A stretch of DNA of 21,287 nucleotides from PNKC01 sp039917655 (GTDB lineage Bacteria; Chloroflexota; Dehalococcoidia; Tepidiformales; Tepidiformaceae): assembly GCA_039917655.1 (NCBI GenBank), contig JBDSJC010000194.1, positions 1 through 21,287 of the forward strand. The letters are read 5' to 3'. This document shows positions 1 through 7,609 of the stretch, piece by piece. The translations under genes and the position numbers were made by a program. How positions within the stretch are numbered: the stretch's first letter is position 1; the number at the start of each line of letters is the position of its first letter. Under the pieces are notes generated by a model. It had not been told where the DNA came from, ran no database searches, and saw only the letters and a program-made list of their open reading frames with translations.

Positions 1-376
1 GTGCCCTGGCCGTCAGGCGTTCGGGGTCCAGCTGGAAGCCCTTTGCTTGGAGTTCGCCCGCCAGTAGCGGCCCGGCCAGGCCGTTCATCTTCGTGAGGAA
101 AGGCATGTTCGCCGAGTACGCTCCCGCGTGGTATTTGCCGTACACGCTCCCTAACTCCGCCTCGGCGCGTCTGTGTTGCTCCACCACCAGAGGGGCGTCG
201 ATCGCGACCACCACGTCGTCCCCGAACGATTCACACATTGTCGCGAAGCCCTCGGGCGTCGAGATGCGGCAGCAGAGCTTGCGCAGGACCACCCCGCCGT
301 TGGTCTCCTCCAGTACGCAGACCCCAGTTTCGTGGGTCGCGGTCCACGCGAGGTCCAGCCCAACGAATGTCGTCAT
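1..376 (-). CDS. DUF429 family protein (N-terminal part, runs off the window)
   Basis: This frame is open from an ATG at 376 to the window edge and gives 125 residues. It starts MTTFVGLDLAWT, the acidic first strand of an RNase H-like fold. It continues with VVVAIDAPLVV (Asp60), an RRAEAEL segment (residues 69-75) and HAGAYSANMPF (83-93). This order, GxDLAW, then DAPL, then R-xE-x-EL, then GAYxAN, is the signature I associate with DUF429 (predicted RNase H-like nuclease family). The biochemical function of DUF429 is not established. There is no Shine-Dalgarno site; a TACACT hexamer ends 6 nt before the ATG. The gene diverges from the nitroreductase with only 35 bp between start codons. The C-terminal part is outside the window. 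Confidence 0.8.
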   Translation of the reverse strand, partial: MTTFVGLDLAWTATHETGVCVLEETNGGVVLRKLCCRISTPEGFATMCESFGDDVVVAIDAPLVVEQHRRAEAELGSVYGKYHAGAYSANMPFLTKMNGLAGPLLAGELQAKGFQLDPERLTARA

Positions 377-382
377 CGCCGG

Positions 383-388
383 AGTGTA
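383..388 (-). promoter_or_regulatory. Putative -10 element (TACACT) of the DUF429 gene
   Basis: Minus strand reads TACACT followed by 6 nt and then the ATG at 376. The match to TANNNT and the distance fit a leaderless transcript starting at or next to the start codon. No convincing -35 is visible. The same hexamer precedes the UbiA-family and lepA genes at 7 nt. Confidence 0.45.
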
Positions 389-411
389 CCGCGAGGCCGC
401 ATGATGGCGTC

Positions 412-1032
412 ATGGTCGAACTTCTCCCAGCACTCAGCAACCGCCGAGCACGGCGGGCGTTCGCGACTACGACCGTGGAAGCCGAAAGCGAAGCGCTGCT
501 CTGGCGAGCCGTCGCCGCCGCCCCGAGCCACGGCAACACGCAGCCGACGCGGATCGTGATCGCGCGCTCCATGGAGGTACGCTCGGCGCTGCTTGCTGCT
601 CTCTCCGAGGGGAATCGCCAGTGGGCTGCAGCCGCGCCGCTCTTGTTCGCGCTCGCCGTCGTCCCCGCCCATGACACGCCCCAGCCGAATAGCGACGGCA
701 CGATCCGGGAACTCTGGGCGTTTCACGCGGGCATCGCCGCTGCCAACCTGATGGCGCAGGCCACCGAACTCGGCCTGCTCGCCCACCCCATGGCCGGCTT
801 CGACGAGGTTGCCGCGCGGGCGGCGTTCGGCGTCCCGCCCGGAGCTCGAATCGTGGCCGTCTTTGCGGTTGGCTACCCCGGTGAGGCTGATTCGTTGCCC
901 GAAGACCTACGCGCACGGGAAACGGTGGCTCAGGATCGTCTGCCCACCGAGCATTTCGTCGCCGAAGACCGCTGGACGGCGATCCTTGAAGTCTCCGCCC
1001 GCGAGTTCCGCAAACAGCGGCCCAGGTCGTGA
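412..1032 (+). CDS. Nitroreductase family protein
   Basis: A 206-residue protein in the size range of FMN-dependent nitroreductases, which reduce nitro groups, quinones or flavins using NAD(P)H. The N-terminus has the FMN-phosphate arginine cluster (NRRARRAF, residues 10-17). Next come APSHGNTQPTR (37-47), matching the family's (S)-x-x-N-x-QP motif, and the late segment NLMAQATELGLLAHPMAGF typical of the flavin-binding fold. The ATG at 412 was chosen because homology begins there; the frame is open further upstream, but that stretch would overlap the DUF429 gene and has no family character. The stop overlaps the GTG of the next gene by 4 bp (GTGA), so the two are probably translationally coupled. 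Substrate unknown. Confidence 0.85.
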   Translation: MVELLPALSNRRARRAFATTTVEAESEALLWRAVAAAPSHGNTQPTRIVIARSMEVRSALLAALSEGNRQWAAAAPLLFALAVVPAHDTPQPNSDGTIRELWAFHAGIAAANLMAQATELGLLAHPMAGFDEVAARAAFGVPPGARIVAVFAVGYPGEADSLPEDLRARETVAQDRLPTEHFVAEDRWTAILEVSAREFRKQRPRS

Positions 1033-1838
1033 AGACCGAACTTCCGCTTTCCGCCTCTGGCTACTCCGCGCTCGATGTCGCCCGGCTCTGTTCCGAGGCC
1101 GCAGGTGACGCCATCCGCGATGGCTTCGGCTCGGCGGGTGTTTCGGCCACGAAGGGTCGCGGCAACGTTGTCACCGAGGTCGATTTCGAAGCCGAGCGGC
1201 GTACCCTGGAAATCCTTCGTCGCGAATACCCCGCCCATGCCATCCTCAGCGAGGAAACGGCGGCGGAGACGCGCTCCGACGGCTGGCTGTGGGTCTGCGA
1301 TCCCCTCGATGGCACGAAGAATTTCTCGCGGGGAATCCCGCACTTCGCCTTCAGCATCGCCCTCTGCTTTGGCGGCGAACCGTTCGTCGCCCTCACCAGC
1401 CATCCGTTGCTTCGCGAGGAGACGTCCGCCGTCACAGGGCAACGATGCATGCTCAATGGCGCGCGCGTCACCGTGTCCGACACTCCCTCCGTGCTCGCTG
1501 GGGTGATCGGCATTGATCTCGGCTACGACAACGACCGCGGCGGACATCAACTCGGCCTCGCCCAGCACCTCTGGCCCGGCGTCCAGGGCATCCGTGCGAT
1601 GGGCAGCGCAGCCCTTGGATTCGCGCTCGTGGCGGCGGGCCGCTGGGATGCCTACGTGCATTCGGATCTTCAGCCGTGGGATATCGCCGCCGGACTTTTG
1701 CTCGTCCGCGAAGCAGGCGGCATGGTGAGCGACCGCAAAGGCGGGCCAGCGACCATCTGGACGCGCGCCGCGATCGCCGGCAATCCGGCCGTCCACGACG
1801 AATTAGTGGGCATCGTGGCGTCGCTGCCCTGGCGCTGA
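1029..1838 (+). CDS. Inositol monophosphatase family phosphatase
   Basis: A 269-residue Mg2+-dependent, Li+-sensitive-type sugar phosphatase. Motifs in order: GNVVTEVDFEAE (45-56); the metal ligand ILSEE (72-76); WVCDPLDGTKNF (88-99), the diagnostic DPxDGTxNF motif with Asp91 and Asp94; and LQPWDIAAGLLLVREAGG near 214-231 with the third metal Asp218. All expected metal ligands are present, so it should be active. Members act on inositol-1-phosphate, fructose-1,6-bisphosphate, histidinol phosphate or 3'-phosphoadenosine phosphates, and the sequence alone does not decide which. Start is GTG at 1029, overlapping the nitroreductase stop. The gene is convergent with the UbiA-family gene, and 122 bp between them hold nothing recognisable. 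Confidence 0.9.
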   Translation: MKTELPLSASGYSALDVARLCSEAAGDAIRDGFGSAGVSATKGRGNVVTEVDFEAERRTLEILRREYPAHAILSEETAAETRSDGWLWVCDPLDGTKNFSRGIPHFAFSIALCFGGEPFVALTSHPLLREETSAVTGQRCMLNGARVTVSDTPSVLAGVIGIDLGYDNDRGGHQLGLAQHLWPGVQGIRAMGSAALGFALVAAGRWDAYVHSDLQPWDIAAGLLLVREAGGMVSDRKGGPATIWTRAAIAGNPAVHDELVGIVASLPWR

Positions 1839-1960
1839 ATGCTCGGCACATCGGTCCAGAGACCGGCGCCTAATTTCTGAGAGTGGGCGGCTTGGGATGG
1901 TGTCGCCGATGGTTGCTCCGCAATCAGATGACAATTTGTTGCGGCAAGGTGATGAAGCGC

Positions 1961-2812
1961 TCAGACCGCCGAGAGGAAGACGACCGCCAGCACCGCCGTG
2001 GCCGCACAGAGCAAGCCGAACAGACCGTCTCGGCCGAAGTACCTTGTCGCGCGTGGCGCCATCAACGCTGCGAAGAGGACGTCGGTTGCGGCCAATGCTG
2101 CTCGGCCGCTCGATTCGAACGCAAGCACGGCGACGGCGATCGCGCCAGAGGCGCCAAACAGCGCGATCGCCAATCCCTGGGCACGTGCCCCGCCCAAGGT
2201 TTGCGCGGCCCCGCGAACTCCGGCGCTTCGGTCGGCCGCGACGTCCGGCGCCTGGTTGGCGAGGTGCAGCGCCAACCCCAACACCGCGCCGAGCGGGAGC
2301 ACCCACCAGAGAACCGGCCGCCATGCATCGGCAGCGAGGTAGACCCACACCGGCACCAGCGGAAAGGCCACCGAATACGGCAGCCAACTCAGCCGCGTCC
2401 GCTTGAGATGTAGGTCGTAGGCAAGCCCGCACGACCACCCCACCAGGCCCACGAGCCAAACCAGAGTCTCCAGGCCAGCCGTTACCGCGAGGCCACCGCC
2501 CGCACACCCCGCGGCCGTGAGCACCGCTGCTCGGCGCGAAACAACACCTCGGGGCAGAGCCTTCCACGGCTTCGCCACGGCGTCGTCCGGCGCATCCACC
2601 ACATCGTTCGCGATGCCGATCGAGAACTGGTAGAGCAGCATCCCCAGCCCGAGTTGCAGGTAAAGACCTGGCCCGGCATCTGCCTGCGCCACCCGCACCA
2701 GCGCAACCGTCAGGCCGGCAACCAGGAACGACGGAAATGGGTGCAGGAGCCGCAAGGCGGCAACCAATCCAGATCCCGGGGAAACAACGGCAGTCCTTCG
2801 GGCGGCTTTCAC
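1961..2812 (-). CDS. UbiA family prenyltransferase
   Basis: A 283-residue, strongly hydrophobic protein with about eight to nine predicted membrane spans. The first Asp-rich prenyl-diphosphate/Mg2+ motif is IANDVVDAPDD (68-77, NDxxDxxxD form). The second is NQAPDVAADRSAG (186-198, DxxxD). These define the UbiA superfamily, which attaches a polyprenyl or prenyl chain to an aromatic or other acceptor in the membrane (ubiquinone, menaquinone, haem O, chlorophyll and archaeal-type ether lipid synthesis). No neighbouring quinone or haem gene is present to indicate the acceptor, so no symbol is given. Start is GTG at 2812 with no Shine-Dalgarno; a TACACT hexamer lies 7 nt upstream. Divergent from cinA. 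Confidence 0.88.
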   Translation of the reverse strand: MKAARRTAVVSPGSGLVAALRLLHPFPSFLVAGLTVALVRVAQADAGPGLYLQLGLGMLLYQFSIGIANDVVDAPDDAVAKPWKALPRGVVSRRAAVLTAAGCAGGGLAVTAGLETLVWLVGLVGWSCGLAYDLHLKRTRLSWLPYSVAFPLVPVWVYLAADAWRPVLWWVLPLGAVLGLALHLANQAPDVAADRSAGVRGAAQTLGGARAQGLAIALFGASGAIAVAVLAFESSGRAALAATDVLFAALMAPRATRYFGRDGLFGLLCAATAVLAVVFLSAV

Positions 2813-2819
2813 GACCCGC

Positions 2820-2825
2820 AGTGTA
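2820..2825 (-). promoter_or_regulatory. Putative -10 element (TACACT) of the UbiA-family gene
   Basis: Minus strand has TACACT, 7 nt, then the GTG at 2812. This is the same hexamer and nearly the same spacing as before the DUF429 and lepA genes, consistent with a leaderless transcript. No good -35 is seen. It lies 9 bp from the -35 of the oppositely directed cinA promoter, so the two polymerase sites must overlap. Confidence 0.45.
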
Positions 2826-2834
2826 GCCGCTCAT

Positions 2835-2863
2835 TTCACAGCCGCCGCTCGGCAGCCTAGACT
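2835..2863 (+). promoter_or_regulatory. Sigma70-type promoter of cinA
   Basis: TTCACA at 2835-2840 (one mismatch to TTGACA), a 17 bp spacer, and TAGACT at 2858-2863 (TANNNT), followed by 8 nt to the cinA ATG at 2872. This is the best -35/-10 match in the window. The position implies a transcript starting at or within about 1-2 nt of the start codon, and no Shine-Dalgarno is present. GCAGCC (2852-2857) and GGCTGC (2865-2870) form a 6 bp inverted repeat around the -10. Confidence 0.6.
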
Positions 2864-2871
2864 CGGCTGCA

Positions 2872-4110
2872 ATGAAAGCGGAGATCATAGCAATCGGCAC
2901 CGAGATCTTGCTCGGAGAGATCATTGATACGAACAGCGCCTACATCGCGCGCCAACTCCCAGAACTGGGGATCGACCTCCTGTACAAGTCGGTCGTGGGC
3001 GACAACATGGGGCGCATCAACGATGTCTTCCAGCGGGCCTGGGGACGGTCCGATCTGATCATCACGACGGGCGGACTGGGCCCAACCGAGGACGACATGA
3101 CGCGCGAGGGTATCTGCGCCCTCCTCAATGAGACGCCCACGGTAGACCCCGACCTTGAATCGCGGCTGCGCGCGTTCTTCTCCGGCCGCGGCTATCCCAT
3201 GCCCGAATCGAACGTGAAGCAGGCGTGGCTTATCCCCAGCTCCCGGGCGCTCGCGAACCCCCGCGGTACGGCCCCCGGCTGGTGGGTCGAACGCGACGGC
3301 CGGGTCATCGTCTCCATGCCCGGCGTCCCACCCGAAATGGAACGGATGTGGACAAATGAAGTGAAGCCCGAACTCGACCGCCGTTCAGACGGACAGGTGC
3401 TCGTGACGCTCACGATGAAGACGGTCGGGATCGGCGAAGGGACCGTCGATGAGATGGCGAAGCATCTTTACAGCACCCCCGGGATCGGCATCGGCACCTA
3501 CGCGCGCGCTGACGGCGTCCACCTCCGAATCGGAGCGAAGGGGGCCACCCGCGAAGAGGCCTGGAAGCTTATTCGCCCGGTAGAGCAGGAGATGGTGGGG
3601 ATCTTCGGAAGCGCGATCTGGGGCCGCGATGAGGACACGCTAGAAGGCTACATCGCCGATCAGATGCATGAGCGCCGCACTACGCTGGCCACGATGGAGT
3701 CGGTGACGGGCGGGCTGCTGGCCAACGTGCTGACCGATGTGCCCGGCGCCTCCGAGTACTACAAAGGCGGGCTCATCGCCTATCAGACGCAACAGAAGAT
3801 CGACGCCGGGGTACCGGTCGAAGTGATCGAGGAGTTTGGGGTGGTCTCCCCGGAAACAGCCAAGGCAATGGCCCGCGCAGTCCGTGAGCGCCTCGGCGCA
3901 GACTACGGGATCGGCATCACCGGCGTCGCTGGACCGGAAGCGCAGGACGGCGTGCCGCCCGGCACGGTGCACATCGGCGTCGCAACTCCCGAAGGAACGG
4001 AGCATTCACTCTCGATCACGATGAACAGCGGGCGGGCTGCCGTGAAGCGTCGTGCGGTGACCACGGCGCTGCTCCTCCTCCGCCGGGCCCTGCTCGGCGA
4101 GGCGAAATAG
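2872..4110 (+). CDS. cinA: CinA family protein (MoaB-like domain plus nicotinamide-nucleotide amidase-like domain)
   Basis: A full-length two-domain CinA of 412 residues. Residues 1-170 are the molybdopterin-binding/MoaB-like domain: AEIIAIGTEILLGEIIDTN (3-21), TTGGLGPTEDDMTRE (65-79) and SMPGVPPEM (148-156). Some characterised CinA proteins have ADP-ribose pyrophosphatase activity here. Residues 255-412 are the PncC-like domain that deamidates nicotinamide mononucleotide: ESVTGGLLA (276-284, with Ser277 at the catalytic serine position), KGGLIAYQ (298-305), GVVSPETAKAMA (323-334) and TGVAGPEAQDGVPPGT (350-365). Two motifs are non-standard: the usual AESCTGG reads MESVTGG, and the usual AGPxGGTxxKPVG reads AGPEAQDGVPPG. 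The gene is monocistronic and converges with the hydrolase gene, 10 bp between stops. Confidence 0.92.
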   Translation: MKAEIIAIGTEILLGEIIDTNSAYIARQLPELGIDLLYKSVVGDNMGRINDVFQRAWGRSDLIITTGGLGPTEDDMTREGICALLNETPTVDPDLESRLRAFFSGRGYPMPESNVKQAWLIPSSRALANPRGTAPGWWVERDGRVIVSMPGVPPEMERMWTNEVKPELDRRSDGQVLVTLTMKTVGIGEGTVDEMAKHLYSTPGIGIGTYARADGVHLRIGAKGATREEAWKLIRPVEQEMVGIFGSAIWGRDEDTLEGYIADQMHERRTTLATMESVTGGLLANVLTDVPGASEYYKGGLIAYQTQQKIDAGVPVEVIEEFGVVSPETAKAMARAVRERLGADYGIGITGVAGPEAQDGVPPGTVHIGVATPEGTEHSLSITMNSGRAAVKRRAVTTALLLLRRALLGEAK

Positions 4111-4120
4111 CCACCATGTC

Positions 4121-5089
4121 TCAGTGACCTCTGCTGAGCGTCGGCAGCCAGTCCCGCAGCAAGCGGTTCACGTCGTGAGGCCGCTCCTGCTGCGTCCAAT
4201 GCCCGCAGCCTTCAAGGATATGCGTCCCAACCAGGTGCGGGACGACCTCACGAAGCCGTTCGATCGCCGCCGGATTCCGGGCCGGGTCGCGTGAGCCCGT
4301 TATGAACAACGCAGGCTGCGAGATCTTCGCCTCTGCGAGGTCTGACGAACGCTCCCAGTTCCGCGCCACGTTCCGGTACCAGTTTAAGCCGCCGCGGAAG
4401 CCAGAGCGCTTGAATGCCTTCACGTAGACCGCGAAGTCGGCCTGGGAGAGCCACGGTGGCAACGCCAAGGGCACGGTGATCGAATCGATGAATCGACCGC
4501 CGGCCGGGATCGGCCTGAACCGCGCCTCCTTGGGCACGTCTCCCGAAATCGACCAGATGAAGCCAAGCAGACTCGCCCGGACATCACCCTCGAACTCCGC
4601 CTCAGCCACGCCCGGCGTTTGAAAGTAGTCGACGTAATGAACGAACCCCGGCCCAGCGGCGGCCCGCATTGCCTCCAGTGGCGGCACGGTACCGCGCCGC
4701 CCGTGGGGCACCGAAAGCGAAGTTACCCCAAGCACCCGCTCGGGATGCCTGAGCGCGGTGTGCCAGACCACTGGCGCTCCCCAATCGTGACCAACCAGTA
4801 CGGCGCGCTCTTCGCCCAGGGCGTCCAGCAGCCCAACAATGTCGCCCGACAGCGAGTCCAGGTCGTACGCCTCGACCTCCACTGGGCGGCTGCTGGCCCC
4901 AAATCCCCGCTGGTTCGGGACGATCACCCGGTAGCCGCCGTCCACCAGCGGACCCACCTGGTGACGCCACGAATAGGCCAGCTCCGGGAAGCCGTGGCAC
5001 AACACCACCGGCGTCCCTCGCCCCGCGATGAACGTCTCGATCTCGACGCCGTTGGTGGCCAGCATTCGCCGCTCCGTCCCGGCGATCAC
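4121..5089 (-). CDS. Alpha/beta hydrolase, epoxide-hydrolase-like
   Basis: A 322-residue alpha/beta-hydrolase. HGFPE (32-36) forms the oxyanion-hole loop. The nucleophile elbow is GHDWGA (100-105), with Asp102 rather than Ser as nucleophile, as in soluble epoxide hydrolases and haloalkane dehalogenases. GSRDP (265-269) supplies the acid Asp268 and GCGHWTQQE (294-302) the His297. The cap has HYVDYF (151-156) and NWYRN (236-240, Tyr238), fitting the two ring-opening tyrosines of epoxide hydrolases, which favours this over a dehalogenase. No signal peptide, so cytoplasmic. Start is GTG at 5089, overlapping the stop of the upstream CoA-transferase by 4 bp (GTGA). It is therefore the last gene of a coupled three-gene unit and may act on the same pathway. 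The substrate is unknown. Confidence 0.85.
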   Translation of the reverse strand: MIAGTERRMLATNGVEIETFIAGRGTPVVLCHGFPELAYSWRHQVGPLVDGGYRVIVPNQRGFGASSRPVEVEAYDLDSLSGDIVGLLDALGEERAVLVGHDWGAPVVWHTALRHPERVLGVTSLSVPHGRRGTVPPLEAMRAAAGPGFVHYVDYFQTPGVAEAEFEGDVRASLLGFIWSISGDVPKEARFRPIPAGGRFIDSITVPLALPPWLSQADFAVYVKAFKRSGFRGGLNWYRNVARNWERSSDLAEAKISQPALFITGSRDPARNPAAIERLREVVPHLVGTHILEGCGHWTQQERPHDVNRLLRDWLPTLSRGH

Positions 5090-6405
5090 GCCCGGGCCAC
5101 CACGTCCGGGTCGAAGGTCGTCGCGATGTGGCCCGTCGCTTCGAGCCGGTCAAACTCCTCGACGCTCACGCCCAACAGTTCGCGGTAGACGTAGTCGTTG
5201 TGTTCGCCGAAAAGCGCGGGCGATGTCCGTATCGCGACGTCCGACTTCTCGAATCTGTACGGCGGCGCTCCAAAGTGGGTCTCAGGGTAGTCAGCTGTCG
5301 CGGGCAGCCGCGTCCAGGCGCCCGTCTGGCGAAGATGCGGGTCGTCTGCCGCGTCCTGGGCGTTCATCACCGGCCCGGCGGTCACGCCGACGGACTGGAG
5401 GCTGTGGAATAGGTCGTACAAGTCGTGAGTAGCCGTCCACTCCGCCAGCCGTTCTTCGATCTCGGCTGCGGCGGCGGCGCGGCCTTCCGCGGACTCGAAG
5501 TCAGGCCGCAACGCCCAGCCCGGCGTTTCCATCGCTGTCACCAGAGCAGTCCACTCGGCGTCGTCTCGACAGCTGATCGCGATCCAGCGGTCCTCGCCTT
5601 TGCAGCGAAACACGCCGTTCGGCACGAATCCTTCGATGCCGCGGTTCCCGATCGAAACGGAGTCACGCCCGTTCCACGCGGCATCGAGCGCGGCCTGCGG
5701 GAACATCTGGGCCGTGCTCTCGACCTGGGCGAGTTCGATCACCTGCCCCTCACCGGTGCGCCGGCGATGACGCAGAGCAGCCATCACGGCGAACGCGCCG
5801 TGGGCACCGCCCCAGAAATCGCCCGCGAAGATTTGTACGTTGTCGCTCGGCGCAGTGTCAGCGTAGCCTCGGAGGACTGTAGAGCCTGCCACGCTATCGA
5901 TGTGCGCACCGTAGCCACGCCCCTCCACGTAGGCGCCCGACCGCCCGAAGGCGGGCATGTGCAGGATGATTGCGTCCGGGCGTTCTCGCAGGATTGCGGC
6001 GTCGTCCAGCCCCAGCTTCTCCAGCGTACCGAGCGCGAGGTTTTCGGCCACCACGTCGCTGATGCGGATCAACGCCTTGACGATCGTGAGGCCTTCGGGC
6101 CGGCGGCTGTCCACGGTGAACGACTTCTTGTTGCGCAGCACCTGGATAAAGGCCGGGCTGTTATTCCACGGTCGTGGCCCCGGGTCATCGTTCGGATGAC
6201 CCGCAATCCATGGCGGCAACATCGGGGCCATCATCGCGTTAATGCGCGGCGATGCGGCCCTCGTCATGGGGTTCCAGATGAAGGGATTCTCGACCTTGAT
6301 GCACTCAGCACCCATGTCCGCCAGGTACATAGTCGCCGATTGGCCGGCCCAGACGGCGCTGAAATCGCAGATGCGGACGCCTTCGAGCGGCAAGTTGGCG
6401 CTCAA
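5086..6405 (-). CDS. Family III (CaiB/BaiF) CoA-transferase, catalytically complete member
   Basis: A 439-residue CoA-transferase of family III, which moves CoA between carboxylic acids through an aspartyl-CoA thioester. The N-terminus LEGVRICDFSAVWAGQSA (7-24) and DMGAECIKVEN (30-40) are the usual first motif. FAGDFWGGAHGAFAVMAALR (193-212) carries Asp196, aligned to the catalytic Asp (position 169 in formyl-CoA transferase), followed by RRTGEGQVIELAQVE (214-228). The frame is open upstream of 6405, but family homology starts at LPLEG. The start taken is TTG at 6405, overlapping the stop of the preceding CoA-transferase by 4 bp (TTGA). Its stop overlaps the GTG of the hydrolase. It is slightly longer than its partner. 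Donor and acceptor acids cannot be told from sequence. Confidence 0.88.
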   Translation of the reverse strand: MSANLPLEGVRICDFSAVWAGQSATMYLADMGAECIKVENPFIWNPMTRAASPRINAMMAPMLPPWIAGHPNDDPGPRPWNNSPAFIQVLRNKKSFTVDSRRPEGLTIVKALIRISDVVAENLALGTLEKLGLDDAAILRERPDAIILHMPAFGRSGAYVEGRGYGAHIDSVAGSTVLRGYADTAPSDNVQIFAGDFWGGAHGAFAVMAALRHRRRTGEGQVIELAQVESTAQMFPQAALDAAWNGRDSVSIGNRGIEGFVPNGVFRCKGEDRWIAISCRDDAEWTALVTAMETPGWALRPDFESAEGRAAAAAEIEERLAEWTATHDLYDLFHSLQSVGVTAGPVMNAQDAADDPHLRQTGAWTRLPATADYPETHFGAPPYRFEKSDVAIRTSPALFGEHNDYVYRELLGVSVEEFDRLEATGHIATTFDPDVVARA

Positions 6406-7604
6406 GCGGCCACCCCCGCGCTCCGCAGCCCAGCGATCTCTTGAACTCTGTATCCCGCCTCCCCGAGCAGCGCATCCGTGTGTTGTCCGAGCATCGGCGC
6501 GGGCTGCCGCAACCGCCAGGGCGTTTTTTCGAAGATGTACGGCCGGCCGAGCATCGGGAACTTGCCGAGCACCTCGTGCTCTACCTCGACCCACAGTCCA
6601 CGCTCGTTGAACACCGGATCGTGAAACACATCGCTCGCGGTGAACAGCGGGGCGACCATGGCGTGGGCGCGGCGCGCTTCGGTCCATACCTCGTGCTTCG
6701 TACGCGAGAGCATCCACGGGTAGACGATGCCATCCGCTTCCTCCTTCGCCGTGGGGTCCACCGCGATCGTGGGCTGCGACCACTTCGGGTCGCGCAGGGC
6801 GTCATCGTCGATCATCTCCACGAAGCGCTGCCAGTAGTTGCCGAAGGACGCCGTGACTTCCACGTAGCCGTCCGACGTTGGGTAGATGCCGCCCGCTATC
6901 CCCGTTGACCCTCCGGTTGGGCGCTGCTGGACGCGGCCGCAGAACCGGAACGCGAGGATCGCCGCGCTGCGCCGGTCGATGCTGTTGATCTGGGCGTCGA
7001 ACAGCGACAGTTCGACGCGTTGGCTGACGCCGTGGACCTCCTGCGCGTGGACCGCGCCCATCGCGGCCACGGCAGCCATCGCCCCGCACTGGAGCAGCGC
7101 CGCCGTCCCGCCCAGCTTCAACGGCGAGCGGTCCAGCGTCCCGTGGCTGTACATCTCGCCGCCCATGGCGAAGAGCACGGTGTCGGAGAGTTGGTAATCA
7201 CGGTACGGGCCGTTCGAACCAAAGTTCGTGACCTCCACCACGGAAGCGCCTGTGCTATCTGCCAACTGCCGGTAGCTCACCCCCAGCCGCTCTGCCTGGC
7301 CGGGAGAGAACCCAACGACTACCAGGTTGCACAGTCCGGCCAGCCGGTGGACCGCCTGGCGGCCATCCTCGGAAGCCAGGTCGAGCACAACCGACTCCTT
7401 GTTCGTGTTAAGGAACTGGTAGGCTCCGCTCCGCTCTATCCCGTTTTCGTCGCCGAGGAACGGTGCCAGCCTCCGCGCGGAATCGCCGCCTGGCCGTTCG
7501 ACCTTGATCACCCTCGCGCCCATGTCCGCGAGCAACTTCGTGCTGTATGGCCCGGCGATGTGCGAAGTCAGATCGAGCACGGTGAGCCCTTCGAGTGCGT
7601 CCAG
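6402..7604 (-). CDS. Family III (CaiB/BaiF) CoA-transferase paralogue lacking the catalytic Asp; probable CTG start
   Basis: A 400-residue family III CoA-transferase. LEGLTVLDLTSHIAGPY (4-20), DMGARVIKVERPGG (27-40) and FLNTNKESVVLDL (64-76) are the classical N-terminal motifs. In the active-site segment GTAALLQCGAMAAVAAMGAV, the position of the catalytic Asp (four before the conserved Gly174) is Leu170; SQRVELSLFD follows normally. It therefore probably cannot form the aspartyl-CoA intermediate and may be the non-catalytic subunit of a hetero-oligomer with the next gene, as in BbsEF-type enzymes. Start: GTG at 7580 would cut off the conserved LEGL segment and is 29 nt from a perfect AGGAGG. 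CTG at 7604 is 5 nt from it, and no ATG, GTG or TTG lies between the upstream in-frame TAA and 7580. Confidence 0.85.
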   Translation of the reverse strand: MDALEGLTVLDLTSHIAGPYSTKLLADMGARVIKVERPGGDSARRLAPFLGDENGIERSGAYQFLNTNKESVVLDLASEDGRQAVHRLAGLCNLVVVGFSPGQAERLGVSYRQLADSTGASVVEVTNFGSNGPYRDYQLSDTVLFAMGGEMYSHGTLDRSPLKLGGTAALLQCGAMAAVAAMGAVHAQEVHGVSQRVELSLFDAQINSIDRRSAAILAFRFCGRVQQRPTGGSTGIAGGIYPTSDGYVEVTASFGNYWQRFVEMIDDDALRDPKWSQPTIAVDPTAKEEADGIVYPWMLSRTKHEVWTEARRAHAMVAPLFTASDVFHDPVFNERGLWVEVEHEVLGKFPMLGRPYIFEKTPWRLRQPAPMLGQHTDALLGEAGYRVQEIAGLRSAGVAA

Positions 7605-7609
7605 GGTGG

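Noticed and set aside
930..1796. A 288-codon minus-strand frame opposite the inositol monophosphatase gene
   Set aside because: The plus-strand protein carries all IMPase metal motifs; the antisense translation has no family character.
1803..2924. A 373-codon minus-strand frame spanning the UbiA-family gene, the divergent promoter and the start of cinA
   Set aside because: Arg/Gly/Cys-rich translation with no motif; it is another frame over the clear UbiA and cinA proteins. GC-rich DNA produces such frames.
5425..6444. A 339-codon plus-strand frame opposite the second CoA-transferase
   Set aside because: It is antisense to a protein with complete CoA-transferase motifs and has no ribosome site or recognisable domain.
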